Shown one piece after another: positions 18,655 through 26,252 of a stretch of 64,000 nucleotides of DNA. The DNA lies in NCBI RefSeq assembly GCF_017355875.1, contig NZ_JAFEWC010000001.1:1488001-1552000 (forward strand). The letters are read 5' to 3'. Below the pieces are notes generated by a model that was not told the origin of the DNA, made no database searches, and worked only from the letters and a program-made list of their open reading frames with translations. Both the position numbers and the translations under genes were made by a program. The stretch comes from Aridibaculum aurantiacum. Its GTDB lineage: Bacteria; Bacteroidota; Bacteroidia; Chitinophagales; Chitinophagaceae. The stretch's first letter is position 1. Each line of letters opens with the position of its first letter.

Positions 18655-18676
18655 ATGCGGAGAGGTTATCTCCGCA
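18647..18676 (-). terminator. Intrinsic terminator of the M42 operon, overlapping next start codon
   Basis: Perfect 8-bp stem TGCGGAGA/TCTCCGCA (on the minus strand, loop TAACC) followed by TTTGTTTTT. The TTG inside that tract is the likely start codon of the next gene. Confidence 0.8.
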
Positions 18677-18728
18677 TAGTTACTAAATTAATAGCAGTTA
18701 GATGAACTGCTGCTGTTGTATAGCACGC

Positions 18729-19856
18729 TTACAAGTAACGAAGATTGGTATCGGGTGTTAGCGCCACCAGCGATGCATACATTAGCTTGATCGTATTCTC
18801 AATGTCACTTTTGTGCAGCATTTCTACTGTGGTGTGCATATACCGAAGTGGTATAGAAATAAGCACAGAAGGACAGCCATCGTTTGCATAGGCAAAGCTA
18901 TCGGTGTCGGTGCCTGTACTGCGGCTTACGGTGCGCATCTGGTAGCTGATGTTTTGTTGTTGTGCTACGTCTTCTACAAAATGCAATAGCTTGTTGTGCA
19001 CAGCCGGTCCATAGCAAAGTGCTGGTCCTTTGCCGCAGCTGCAGTCACCTTCTATTTGTTTGTTAATGAGCGGTGTGGTACTATCGTGTGTTACATCGGT
19101 GATGATGGCAACATTCGGTTTTATCCTACGGGCTATCATCTCTGCACCACGTAATCCTATTTCTTCCTGTACAGCATTCACAACATAAAGGGTATACGGA
19201 AGTTTCTGCTTGTTCTCTTTCAGTAAACGTGCTACCTGGGCTATCATAAAACCACCAATTCGGTTATCCATTGCACGGCAGATATAGTAGTCATTCGCCA
19301 GTTCATCAAAGCCATCCTGGTAGGTAACTACCGACCCAATATGAATACCAAGGTCCTCTACTTCCTGTTTGCTGCGAGCGCCACAATCCAACCATAAGTT
19401 ATCTACTTTTGGTTGTGGTTCTTTTTGTTCCGGGTTGCCCAGGCGTGTATGTATAGCCGGCCACCCAAACACAGCTTTTACCAATCCTTTTTTACCATGA
19501 ATAAATACACGTTGGCTCGGTGCCACCTGGTGATCAACGCCACCATTTCTCTTTAGGTAAATAAGCCCTTGGTCGTTGATGTAGTTCACAAACCAACTGA
19601 TCTCATCAGCATGAGCTTCTATCACTACTTTGAACGGCTGACCCGGGTTGATGATACCAACAGCAGTACCGTAAGGATCTACCATATGTTCATCGATGTA
19701 TGGCTTTAGGTAATCGAGCCAGATGCGCTGGCCGCTGTATTCAAAACCTACCGGTGAAGGATTGTTGAGATAATTACGTAAAAAATCGTGTGACTGTTGG
19801 TCCAGGAGAGGAGTGTTTGTTTCCTTATTCTTTTTGCTTTTTGACATATTGCTCAT
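18729..19856 (-). CDS. M42-family metallo-aminopeptidase
   Basis: 375 residues, cytosolic, of the M42 glutamyl-aminopeptidase/endoglucanase-like family that forms large tetrahedral particles. Predicted metal and catalytic residues are H82 and D84 (EAHADEISW), D197 (RAMDNRIGG), E231/E232 (AVQEEIGLRG), D254 (ITDVTHDS), and a late His (RYMHTTVEM). The length is normal. The ATG at 19856 overlaps the TGA of the UbiA-like gene (ATGA), showing translational coupling. It is the third gene of a lipoprotein/UbiA-like/M42 operon. It should trim peptides from their N-termini. Confidence 0.92.
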   Translation of the reverse strand: MSNMSKSKKNKETNTPLLDQQSHDFLRNYLNNPSPVGFEYSGQRIWLDYLKPYIDEHMVDPYGTAVGIINPGQPFKVVIEAHADEISWFVNYINDQGLIYLKRNGGVDHQVAPSQRVFIHGKKGLVKAVFGWPAIHTRLGNPEQKEPQPKVDNLWLDCGARSKQEVEDLGIHIGSVVTYQDGFDELANDYYICRAMDNRIGGFMIAQVARLLKENKQKLPYTLYVVNAVQEEIGLRGAEMIARRIKPNVAIITDVTHDSTTPLINKQIEGDCSCGKGPALCYGPAVHNKLLHFVEDVAQQQNISYQMRTVSRSTGTDTDSFAYANDGCPSVLISIPLRYMHTTVEMLHKSDIENTIKLMYASLVALTPDTNLRYL

Positions 19857-20764
19857 TTAAAAAATTCAATGCTTACGATGTTGCACAATGCTTTCAACAA
19901 CATCAGGCCATCTATATAAAACAGGTAGTACAGCGTATTGAGGCTGCCCGGGCGCTTGTTAATTATATACAACAGCAATAAGAACGGGAGCTGCTGAATG
20001 ATGGATTGCGCAAAGGTAAAGCCGTTGTTTATTTGAAACAGTACAACAAGGATAATAGAAAAAACCGTTAGGGGTAAAAGGATGTAGCGATAAGTGTTCT
20101 TGATGCCATACTGTGCCGGATAAGTCATCAGGTCTTTCTGTATGTCGGTCTTATAATCTTTTACATCAAAAATGATAGCTAGCGCCGTGATGAAGATGAG
20201 ATTGATGAGCCAGAACAAAGGTTGCGGGTAAATATGTTCTCCTGGTATACCATACTGTACCTGCCACGCCACTACAGGAAAAATGGTGACCCACCCGGTC
20301 CATGTTGCTCCAATAACTATAGGCTTCAGCCAGCCGATCTGCCTGAATTTCTTGAAAGGTGCAGGCATATGAAAAGTGTACAATGCGCCGCCTGCAGGCA
20401 CAGATGCCAGCAATAGCCAATGAAGCAAACTCAATTGCTTTATTGCATTAAAATGAAAAGAGACGAAATAACAGGCTAACAATACTTCAACAAGTAAAAC
20501 CGCGGAAAGAACATTTTTTATACGGTTAAGATTTTGCCGGTACCAGGCATTAATCTCTTTATTAGCATTGGCGGAAGTACTGCGAACATAGATCATGGTA
20601 TAGTAGATCCATGATCCGAAGAAGATAAGCAGGTAAAATGGAAAATGGTTGAGGCCAAGGCCCATCACAACGTTGGTTTCTATGCACATGGCAACTGCAC
20701 AAAGTCCATAGAAAATATTCCCGTAAAAGATGAGCCGTACCAGGTCTTGTAACTGGCGGATCAT
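19853..20764 (-). CDS. UbiA-like membrane protein with degenerate first Asp motif
   Basis: 303 residues with about eight to nine transmembrane helices. A segment FDVKDYKTDIQKDLMTYPAQYG (about 217-238) strongly resembles the second Asp-rich motif and following loop of UbiA prenyltransferases. The first motif (NDxxDxxxD) expected after helix 2 is missing: that place reads YVRSTSANANKEINAWYRQN. It may bind an isoprenoid without acting as a normal transferase, or use another metal arrangement. Its ATG overlaps the TAA of the lipoprotein gene and its TGA overlaps the M42 ATG, so all three genes are coupled. Confidence 0.7.
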   Translation of the reverse strand: MIRQLQDLVRLIFYGNIFYGLCAVAMCIETNVVMGLGLNHFPFYLLIFFGSWIYYTMIYVRSTSANANKEINAWYRQNLNRIKNVLSAVLLVEVLLACYFVSFHFNAIKQLSLLHWLLLASVPAGGALYTFHMPAPFKKFRQIGWLKPIVIGATWTGWVTIFPVVAWQVQYGIPGEHIYPQPLFWLINLIFITALAIIFDVKDYKTDIQKDLMTYPAQYGIKNTYRYILLPLTVFSIILVVLFQINNGFTFAQSIIQQLPFLLLLYIINKRPGSLNTLYYLFYIDGLMLLKALCNIVSIEFFK

Positions 20765-21213
20765 TACTTCAGGATAACAACCTCCTCTATGCGGTGAACA
20801 TTGCTTTTGTTAAGCGCTTTGTCTAGTATCCAAAATTCAACTGTAAGACTATCTGGCTCTGCTCTTGATGTAGAAATCAGCTGTGCATGAGAAAGATTAA
20901 GCTCCATTAGCACTGTGCGTGTGTTGGTAATATTGGGTATCTGGTAGGTGAGAGAATCTCTTCCAAGATCCTGGTTGGGTGTTGGTGGACGCTTGTTGGT
21001 GCGTGTTTTTTTTATGAAAAGCGTATTGCTGATATCACCTTCTTTGTCGGTCACTTCAAAGGTCAAGTTCATGCCGCCACCGCTAGCTACCACTTTGCCA
21101 CTGCTTGATTTAAGTGTAAGTGTAGGAGCAGTATTGTATTTATCTTTTTTACATGCAATCAAAACAACCAGAGCAAGCAAGCCAACTAATATCTTTGTCT
21201 TCATGATATTCAT
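20764..21213 (-). CDS. Hypothetical lipoprotein
   Basis: 149 residues (or 146 from the second ATG at 21204). A lipoprotein signal is clear: MKTKILVGLLALVVLIACKKD. The mature part looks like a single beta-sandwich (APTLTLKSSSGKVVASGGGMNLTFEVTDKEGDISNTLFI), of the kind used in adhesion or cell-surface proteins, with a GD(I/L) loop suggesting an Ig/PKD-like fold. Function unknown. It is the first gene of the operon with the UbiA-like and M42 genes and lies 37 bp from the divergent LuxE-like gene. Confidence 0.7.
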   Translation of the reverse strand: MNIMKTKILVGLLALVVLIACKKDKYNTAPTLTLKSSSGKVVASGGGMNLTFEVTDKEGDISNTLFIKKTRTNKRPPTPNQDLGRDSLTYQIPNITNTRTVLMELNLSHAQLISTSRAEPDSLTVEFWILDKALNKSNVHRIEEVVILK

Positions 21214-21250
21214 TATGCTTTCAAATTTAGTTAAAAGCCTCTATCACTAA

Positions 21251-22234
21251 ATGATTGTCACTGACATTGTTAACAATATTTTCTCTGTTACTGCTCAAAG
21301 CTTCGAGGCTGTGGCGTTACAGGTTTTTCAATTCCAGTACAGCAACAACCAGGTTTATAAACAATGGGTGGATGCTTTAGGTGTTCATCCAAAGCAGGTT
21401 ACACAGCTCAAGCAGGTGCCATTTCTGCCGGTAAGCTTTTTCAAAACTCATCAGGTGGTAGCGGGGCAGTTTGAGCCGGAGGCAATATTTGAAAGCAGTG
21501 GAACTACTACAACCATTAACAGTAAGCACTACGTAAAAGATATAGAACTGTATAAAAGGAGTTTCCTTGAAGGCTTTCGCATGTTTTATGGTGACGTGAA
21601 GGATTGGTGTATCATTGGACTGTTACCCTCTTATTTAGAAAGGCAAGGTTCATCGCTGGTAGTGATGGTGGATGAGCTGGTGAAGCAGTCAGGTCATCCG
21701 CGATCCGGGTTTTATTTATACGATTACCCGCAATTGAAAGAAACACTAACACAACTTGAAAGTGCTGGAAAGCGCACTATGGTCATAGGTGTCACCTTTG
21801 CATTGCTTGATCTTGCTGAGCAATTTCCTATGAAGCTGCAGCATACTATAGTTATGGAAACGGGAGGTATGAAGGGTAGGCGGGAAGAGTTGATACGGCC
21901 ACAGGTACATGAAAAACTGCAGGAAGGATTAGGAGTTGATAAAGTACATTCTGAATATGGGATGACCGAGTTGTTGTCGCAGGCTTACTCTAAAGGCAAC
22001 GGTATCTTCAAGTCGGTACCATGGATGAAGTTGCTGTTGCGTGACGAAGACGATCCTTTGGCAATAAAAGGAACAGGCAGGGGTGTCGTAAATGTAATTG
22101 ACCTGGCAAACATCTATAGCTGCAGTTTTATTGCTACCGATGATGCAGGTATCATTTATGATGATGGGAGTTTTGAAATACATGGAAGGACCGACACCAG
22201 TGACATCAGGGGTTGTAGTTTGATGGTGGTGTAG
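21251..22234 (+). CDS. LuxE-family acyl-protein synthetase-like adenylating enzyme
   Basis: 327 residues of the LuxE/PaaK-like ANL group. LuxE activates a fatty acid with ATP, takes the acyl group on a Cys near its C-terminus, and hands it to LuxC. Visible features are FESSGTTTTINSKHYVKD (about 76-93; the Ser/Thr/Gly-rich ATP loop), HSEYGMTELLSQAYSKG (about 235-251), and a late GRTDTSDIRGCSLMVV. C322, five residues before the end, is in the position of the acyl-accepting Cys. There is no luxA, luxB or luxD nearby. A LuxC-like gene lies at 56539. Confidence 0.85.
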   Translation: MIVTDIVNNIFSVTAQSFEAVALQVFQFQYSNNQVYKQWVDALGVHPKQVTQLKQVPFLPVSFFKTHQVVAGQFEPEAIFESSGTTTTINSKHYVKDIELYKRSFLEGFRMFYGDVKDWCIIGLLPSYLERQGSSLVVMVDELVKQSGHPRSGFYLYDYPQLKETLTQLESAGKRTMVIGVTFALLDLAEQFPMKLQHTIVMETGGMKGRREELIRPQVHEKLQEGLGVDKVHSEYGMTELLSQAYSKGNGIFKSVPWMKLLLRDEDDPLAIKGTGRGVVNVIDLANIYSCSFIATDDAGIIYDDGSFEIHGRTDTSDIRGCSLMVV

Positions 22235-22278
22235 TGGGTGAGGGTGATAAACACTGCTAACAATTAGAAATAATATTT

Positions 22279-22797
22279 ATTAGATTTATCCTACTTATCA
22301 TTTTTTCATTATTTACCGCAAGCGCTTATAGTCAAACGGCATCTCTTCCGGCATGGTTCACAGAGACATTTAAAAGCAAAAAGCTTGACCAGGAATTCCA
22401 GGTAATGCCTTTTATAAAACCTGACTTTTTATCTGCAGATTTCAATGGAGATAATAAAGAGGATGTAGCTGTTTTAGTAGTTCATAAATCCACAAGTAGA
22501 AAAGGGATCCTGATCATTCACAATTCTACTGCGGAGCATTTTGTAATGGGTGCAGGAAAAGATTTCGGCAACGGCGGCAAAGACTTTAGCTGGCTGGACA
22601 AGTGGGCGCTGTACAAAAAGAAGTCAGCCGATGAAACAATATTTGATAAAGTAACTGGCGATATCAAAGGCAGTAGAACCATTAAACTGTTGCGCCCCGG
22701 CATTTTGATAGAGGATTATGAAGATGGCGCAGCAATCGCTGGTGGTATCATTTATTGGAATGGAAACAAGTATAAATGGATCCACCAGGGTGAATAG
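22279..22797 (+). CDS. Small secreted protein with apparent non-ATG start (ATT or ATA)
   Basis: The first ATG in frame is at 22405, but the frame is open back to the TAA at 22258. The missing part encodes a clear signal peptide (I)RFILLIIFSLFTASAYSQ followed by TASLPAWFTETF. Only ATA (22270, 22273) and ATT (22279) codons are available as starts; ATT gives a 172-residue protein. The mature domain (FLSADFNGDNKEDVAVLVVH) resembles FG-GAP/VCBS-type calcium loops (DFNGDNKED) and ends with WNGNKYKWIHQGE. Otherwise unrecognised. Either the start is truly rare or a start codon was lost by mutation. Confidence 0.65.
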   Translation: MRFILLIIFSLFTASAYSQTASLPAWFTETFKSKKLDQEFQVMPFIKPDFLSADFNGDNKEDVAVLVVHKSTSRKGILIIHNSTAEHFVMGAGKDFGNGGKDFSWLDKWALYKKKSADETIFDKVTGDIKGSRTIKLLRPGILIEDYEDGAAIAGGIIYWNGNKYKWIHQGE

Positions 22798-22803
22798 AAT
22801 TCT

Positions 22804-23421
22804 ATGAAATTGCCCTTCAAAAAACTTCCATTACCAGCTCTAGGTTATCTTATGATCATTAGAAAAGCAACACCAGCTGACGCAGAGGCTATAGCTACTC
22901 ACCTGTTACTGGCAATGGAGGATATTATTTTCCGTCTCATAGGTGAAGCAGACAGCGCTAAGGCTAAAAACTTTCTGCTGCATTTTACCCAACAAGAAAA
23001 CAACCAGTACTCATACGAGAACTGTTGGGTTGGGCAAATAGACAACGATGTTATAGCAACCGTCAATATTTATAATGGAGCAGAACTACATGCATTGCGA
23101 CAACCTGTTCTCAATTATTTAAAGCTTCATTACAACAGGCAGCTACAGCCTGAAGACGAAACTGGTCCAGGAGAATTTTATATAGACACTTTAGGTGTAA
23201 GTCCACATATGCAGGGAAGAGGTGTGGGTGCCAAAATGCTGCAGTTGGTTATTGATGAATTTGTAACCACCCGCAAAAAAACAGTTGGTTTGTTGGTAGA
23301 GCCTGGTAATGTAAGAGCAAAGAAATTATTTGAAAGATTGGGCTTTAAACCTGTAGGCATAAAAACATTGTTGGGTAAGCAATTGGATCACCTGCAGATA
23401 GTAGTAAACCGTTCCCTGTGA
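22804..23421 (+). CDS. GNAT-family N-acetyltransferase
   Basis: 205 residues from the ATG at 22804, or 189 from 22852 (MIIRKATPADAEAIATHLL), which matches the usual GNAT beginning and is my preferred start. Motif A is visible as FYIDTLGVSPHMQGRGVGAKMLQLVIDEF, with Q-G-R-G-V-G as the acetyl-CoA pyrophosphate loop, followed by VGLLVEPGNVRAKKLFERLGFKPVG (motif B). The acceptor is unknown. It follows the small secreted-protein gene by 6 bp and a terminator-like hairpin facing the other way lies beyond its stop. Confidence 0.88.
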   Translation: MKLPFKKLPLPALGYLMIIRKATPADAEAIATHLLLAMEDIIFRLIGEADSAKAKNFLLHFTQQENNQYSYENCWVGQIDNDVIATVNIYNGAELHALRQPVLNYLKLHYNRQLQPEDETGPGEFYIDTLGVSPHMQGRGVGAKMLQLVIDEFVTTRKKTVGLLVEPGNVRAKKLFERLGFKPVGIKTLLGKQLDHLQIVVNRSL

Positions 23422-23429
23422 TGACCCCT

Positions 23430-23467
23430 AAAAGAAAAAGCCTTGAAAGCTACTGCTATCAAGGCTT
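23430..23467 (-). terminator. Intrinsic terminator downstream of tRNA-Leu
   Basis: Minus-strand stem AAGCCTTGA/TCAAGGCTT, 12-nt loop, then a T-rich tract. It is placed just after the tRNA on that strand. Confidence 0.7.
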
Positions 23468-23479
23468 CTAATTTTGAAG

Positions 23480-23563
23480 TGCCCAGGACTGGATTCGAAC
23501 CAGCACATCCTTGCGAACGCTGCGACCTGAACACAGTGCGTCTACCAATTTCGCCACCTGGGC
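23480..23563 (-). tRNA. tRNA-Leu (anticodon CAG)
   Basis: 84-nt class II tRNA. Acceptor GCCCAGG pairs with CCTGGGC; discriminator A; CCA is not encoded. D-arm GCG...CGC with TTGGTAGA. Anticodon stem CTGTG/CGCAG with loop TTCAGGT (CAG). Long variable arm; T-loop TTCGAAT with stem GCTGG/CCAGT. Confidence 0.93.
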
Positions 23564-23625
23564 ATTCAGGGGCTGCAAATATAGGGCAACAGCTATTGAA
23601 TTTCCAAAACACATCCCAAACATTC

Positions 23626-24582
23626 TTATTCTACCGTTTGTCGTGGCTTCCAACCAGTAAGTAGAACACCTGCTATCACTAGTAATGTACCGGCTATCTG
23701 TGCTGCAAACATGGGTTCATCTAAAATGAAATGCGCCTGCAGAATAGTTGATACTGGGCCGATGCTACTAATGATGGCCACGTTATTCGATCCTATCCGC
23801 TTCATGCCATTTGCTATCATAAATGAAGGGACCACAGTAGCCACCACTGCCAGCAAAATACCATAAAACCAGATATCGGTGCCACCTGCAAGGGTAGTGT
23901 GCGTACCAGCTAAAAGATAATGTGTGAACACCCCAACCGTTGCAGCCAGCATAGCATAGGCAGTAAACTTGGTAGATCCAACAGATGGAATGATCCTGCC
24001 GCTACCAACCAGGTAAATCGAAAATGTAACGGCACACATAAATACCATAAAACTGCCGTACAGGAAATTCGGATTGCTATTGTCTACCTGCAGTTCACCT
24101 ATATAAGCAATTGCAATTCCCGTATACGTAAGCAGCAATGCCCACTTTTGATTGCGTGCTATTCTTTGCTTAAACAGGTAAGCATTAATAAGTACTGCGA
24201 AAGTGGGATATAGGAATAAGATCAATCTTTCAAGGCCTGCAGAAATATATTGTAGCCCTACAAAATCGAACAGGCTGCTGATATAGTAACCACACAAACC
24301 TATCAGCGAAACCGTCAGCCATTGCCTGTTGGTCATCCTTACATTGCCCGACTGGCTGCTGATAAAAAATGCTGCTGCCAGGAAGAACGGCAAAGAAAAG
24401 ATCATGCGTAGCGCCAACAGGCTGATAGCATCTGCATGCGTGGCTGCAAAAGCCAGTTTTACAATGATGGCTTTGGTAGAAAAGAGGATGGAGCCAATAA
24501 AGGTGATGATAAAACCTGCTAATGATAGTTGTTGAACGCGCTGTTTCTCCATTTCCTGCCGGTGCTCAATTGTGTTTGGCAA
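23626..24582 (-). CDS. EamA/DMT-family transporter
   Basis: 318 residues with about ten transmembrane helices arranged as two EamA repeats. The first repeat ends near FLYPTFAVLINAYLF; the second has GSNNVAIISSIGPVSTILQAHFILDEP, the helix pair that typifies the drug/metabolite transporter superfamily. It likely exports an amino acid, nucleobase or similar small metabolite; the substrate cannot be told. The start at 24582 (MPNTIEH) or 24549 (MEKQRVQQ) is uncertain. Isolated gene. Confidence 0.88.
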   Translation of the reverse strand: MPNTIEHRQEMEKQRVQQLSLAGFIITFIGSILFSTKAIIVKLAFAATHADAISLLALRMIFSLPFFLAAAFFISSQSGNVRMTNRQWLTVSLIGLCGYYISSLFDFVGLQYISAGLERLILFLYPTFAVLINAYLFKQRIARNQKWALLLTYTGIAIAYIGELQVDNSNPNFLYGSFMVFMCAVTFSIYLVGSGRIIPSVGSTKFTAYAMLAATVGVFTHYLLAGTHTTLAGGTDIWFYGILLAVVATVVPSFMIANGMKRIGSNNVAIISSIGPVSTILQAHFILDEPMFAAQIAGTLLVIAGVLLTGWKPRQTVE

Positions 24583-24675
24583 ATATCAGCGTAATATTCT
24601 TCATGAGCTGCTACAAACTTTGCTGGGGGTGGGGCTGCTTTTAATTGTATGTTAATGGCTCTTTAACATCTTTCA

Positions 24676-24707
24676 TTTTGTTTTCAATGTTTCAACGCTC
24701 ACCTTTG
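24676..24707 (+). promoter_or_regulatory. Putative ahpC promoter
   Basis: TTTTG (24676-24680), a 19-bp spacer, and CACCTTTG (24700-24707) match the Bacteroidota -33 TTTG / -7 TAnnTTTG layout with one change, 31 bp before the ahpC ATG. Confidence 0.5.
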
Positions 24708-24738
24708 CACCTCGAAAAAACAAAGCAAAAGGATATAT

Positions 24739-25299
24739 ATGAAAAATGTTACTTTATCGCTTGGCGCTCAGTTCCCTGCGTTCAAGAAAAAGGCAGTCGT
24801 ATCTACAGAGAAAGGAAAAGAGTTTTACGATCTTTCTTACGAAGAGATCAAAACCGCTGGCAAATGGATGGTGATGTTCTGGTGGCCTAAAGACTTCACG
24901 TTTGTATGCCCTACAGAGATCGCTGAGTTCAACAACCACTACCAGGATTTCGAAGATCGTGATGCAGTTCTGATTGGTGCTTCTACTGACAGCGAGTTTG
25001 TACACGTAGCTTGGAGAAGAGATCATGAAGACCTTCGCAACCTGCAATTCCCAATGCTGGCTGATACTTCTAAATCCCTTGCTGAAGAACTAGGTATCCT
25101 GGAAGCTGAAGAAAAAATTGCTTACCGCGCTACATTCATCGTAGATCCACAAGGAACCATCCGTTGGGTGTCTTTGTACGATCTGAATGTGGGACGTAAT
25201 GTAAAAGAAGTATTGCGTGTTCTGGATGCTCTGCAAACAGATGAGCTTTGCCCTTGCAACTGGCAAAAAGGTGAAGCAACACTTTCAAATGCTGAATAA
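24739..25299 (+). CDS. ahpC: Peroxiredoxin AhpC
   Basis: 186-residue 2-Cys peroxiredoxin that reduces hydrogen peroxide and organic peroxides in the cytosol. The peroxidatic Cys is C57 in FTFVCPTEIAEF. The resolving Cys is near the C-terminus in ELCPCNWQKGE (C171, with C173 beside it). GASTDSEFVHVAWRR and the C-terminal motif are those of AhpC. No AhpF gene is present; AhpD lies next and presumably takes part in reduction, as in AhpC/AhpD systems. A strong terminator sits between the two genes, so ahpC may be made in excess. Confidence 0.96.
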   Translation: MKNVTLSLGAQFPAFKKKAVVSTEKGKEFYDLSYEEIKTAGKWMVMFWWPKDFTFVCPTEIAEFNNHYQDFEDRDAVLIGASTDSEFVHVAWRRDHEDLRNLQFPMLADTSKSLAEELGILEAEEKIAYRATFIVDPQGTIRWVSLYDLNVGRNVKEVLRVLDALQTDELCPCNWQKGEATLSNAE

Positions 25300-25308
25300 T
25301 TAATTCCG

Positions 25309-25336
25309 GTCCCGCTACACCAGCGGGACTTTTTTA
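25309..25336 (+). terminator. Intrinsic terminator between ahpC and ahpD
   Basis: 8-bp stem GTCCCGCT/AGCGGGAC, loop ACACC, then seven T residues, ending 13 bp before the ahpD ATG. Read-through would set the ahpC:ahpD ratio. Confidence 0.8.
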
Positions 25337-25348
25337 AAAATATCAACT

Positions 25349-25945
25349 ATGTTATTTGGTGCAGCAGCCCCTGCGGTAGATGGTGCAGTGGCTTTATTAA
25401 CCGATCTTGGATTAGAGCAAATAGAAGTCCCTGCTCAATTGAAAGCTTTGTCTGCAGCTAACAGCCGTTACCTGAAAGACCTGAAGCTGAACATTAACAC
25501 AGCGCTAAACGCAGAATCATTAGGCAAAAAAGATGCTTTTCTTTTAGCGCTTTCTGTAGCAGTAAATGAAAAGAATAATGTACTACAATCAGCATTTGAA
25601 ACATCTGCACGTGCCAATGGCGCTACTGATGCAGAGATTGCTGAAGTGATCAGCTGTACAAGCCTGATGAGTGCGAACAATGTATACTACCGTTTCCGCC
25701 ACTTTATGCATGAAGAGTTTTATGATAAAGCACAGGCTGGTATCCGCATGAGCATAATGGCTAACCCTGTTTTGGGTAAAGAATTATTCGAGCTGGTGAG
25801 CATAGTAGTAAGCGCTATCAATGGTTGCGAAATGTGTGTTACCTCCCACGAAAAGAACCTGGTAGCCCATGGAACTAACAAGCAGCGCATCCACGATGCA
25901 GTACGCCTTGGTGCAGTGGTAAAAAGTTTGAGTGTGGTTATATAA
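25349..25945 (+). CDS. ahpD: AhpD-like alkylhydroperoxidase (carboxymuconolactone decarboxylase family)
   Basis: 198-residue all-helical protein. The redox-active CxxC is C160/C163 in INGCEMCVTSHEKNLVAHG, with H167 as proton relay. In mycobacteria AhpD reduces AhpC disulfide via lipoamide; I infer the same pairing here because it is adjacent to ahpC. The length and the duplicated helical pattern fit the long AhpD form. It is separated from ahpC by an intrinsic terminator and closed by a second one at 25984. Confidence 0.9.
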   Translation: MLFGAAAPAVDGAVALLTDLGLEQIEVPAQLKALSAANSRYLKDLKLNINTALNAESLGKKDAFLLALSVAVNEKNNVLQSAFETSARANGATDAEIAEVISCTSLMSANNVYYRFRHFMHEEFYDKAQAGIRMSIMANPVLGKELFELVSIVVSAINGCEMCVTSHEKNLVAHGTNKQRIHDAVRLGAVVKSLSVVI

Positions 25946-25983
25946 GTTAGAAGTACGATTTTCGAAGTACGAGATAAAAGCAA

Positions 25984-26017
25984 AGTGCGGACAGGACCTG
26001 TTCGCACTTCGCTTTTT
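25984..26017 (+). terminator. Intrinsic terminator after ahpD
   Basis: Long stem AGTGCGGACAGG / CCTGTTCGCACT followed by a T-run (TTTTT at 26013-26017). Confidence 0.7.
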
Positions 26018-26033
26018 AGTTTAGAAACATATA

Positions 26034-26168
26034 GGGATACCTTTTTCGTCAGCATGACAAAAAGCTATGTCATCCCGAGGTACGAGGGATCCCCTTCAAA
26101 TAATGAAGTATCCTTCAAAACCAGCAACCAGAAACTACTAGCGGATGCCTCCTTCGTCGGCATGACAA
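26034..26168. repeat. Three copies of a REP-like GTCAT...GGATCC element
   Basis: About 25-bp units of the type GTCATCCCGAGGTACGAGGG. Copies: 26034-26058 (minus), 26068-26093 (plus), 26142-26168 (minus). They share the GTCATnCnGA start and the GGNATCC end. The first two face each other and could pair as a hairpin. Similar dispersed elements are known in many Bacteroidota genomes. Confidence 0.7.
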
Positions 26169-26184
26169 AAACTCCATCGAATTA

Positions 26185-26247
26185 GCAACAAGGAATCAAA
26201 AACCCGAAACAAGGAACCCCAAACCCAAAACCTCAAACCCGAAACCA
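26185..26247. repeat. Heptanucleotide-periodic repeat, AAACCC type
   Basis: Nine consecutive 7-bp units without phase change: GCAACAA, GGAATCA, AAAACCC, GAAACAA, GGAACCC, CAAACCC, AAAACCT, CAAACCC, GAAACCA. Lies between ahpD and the DUF3072 gene. Confidence 0.7.
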
Positions 26248-26252
26248 TTCTT

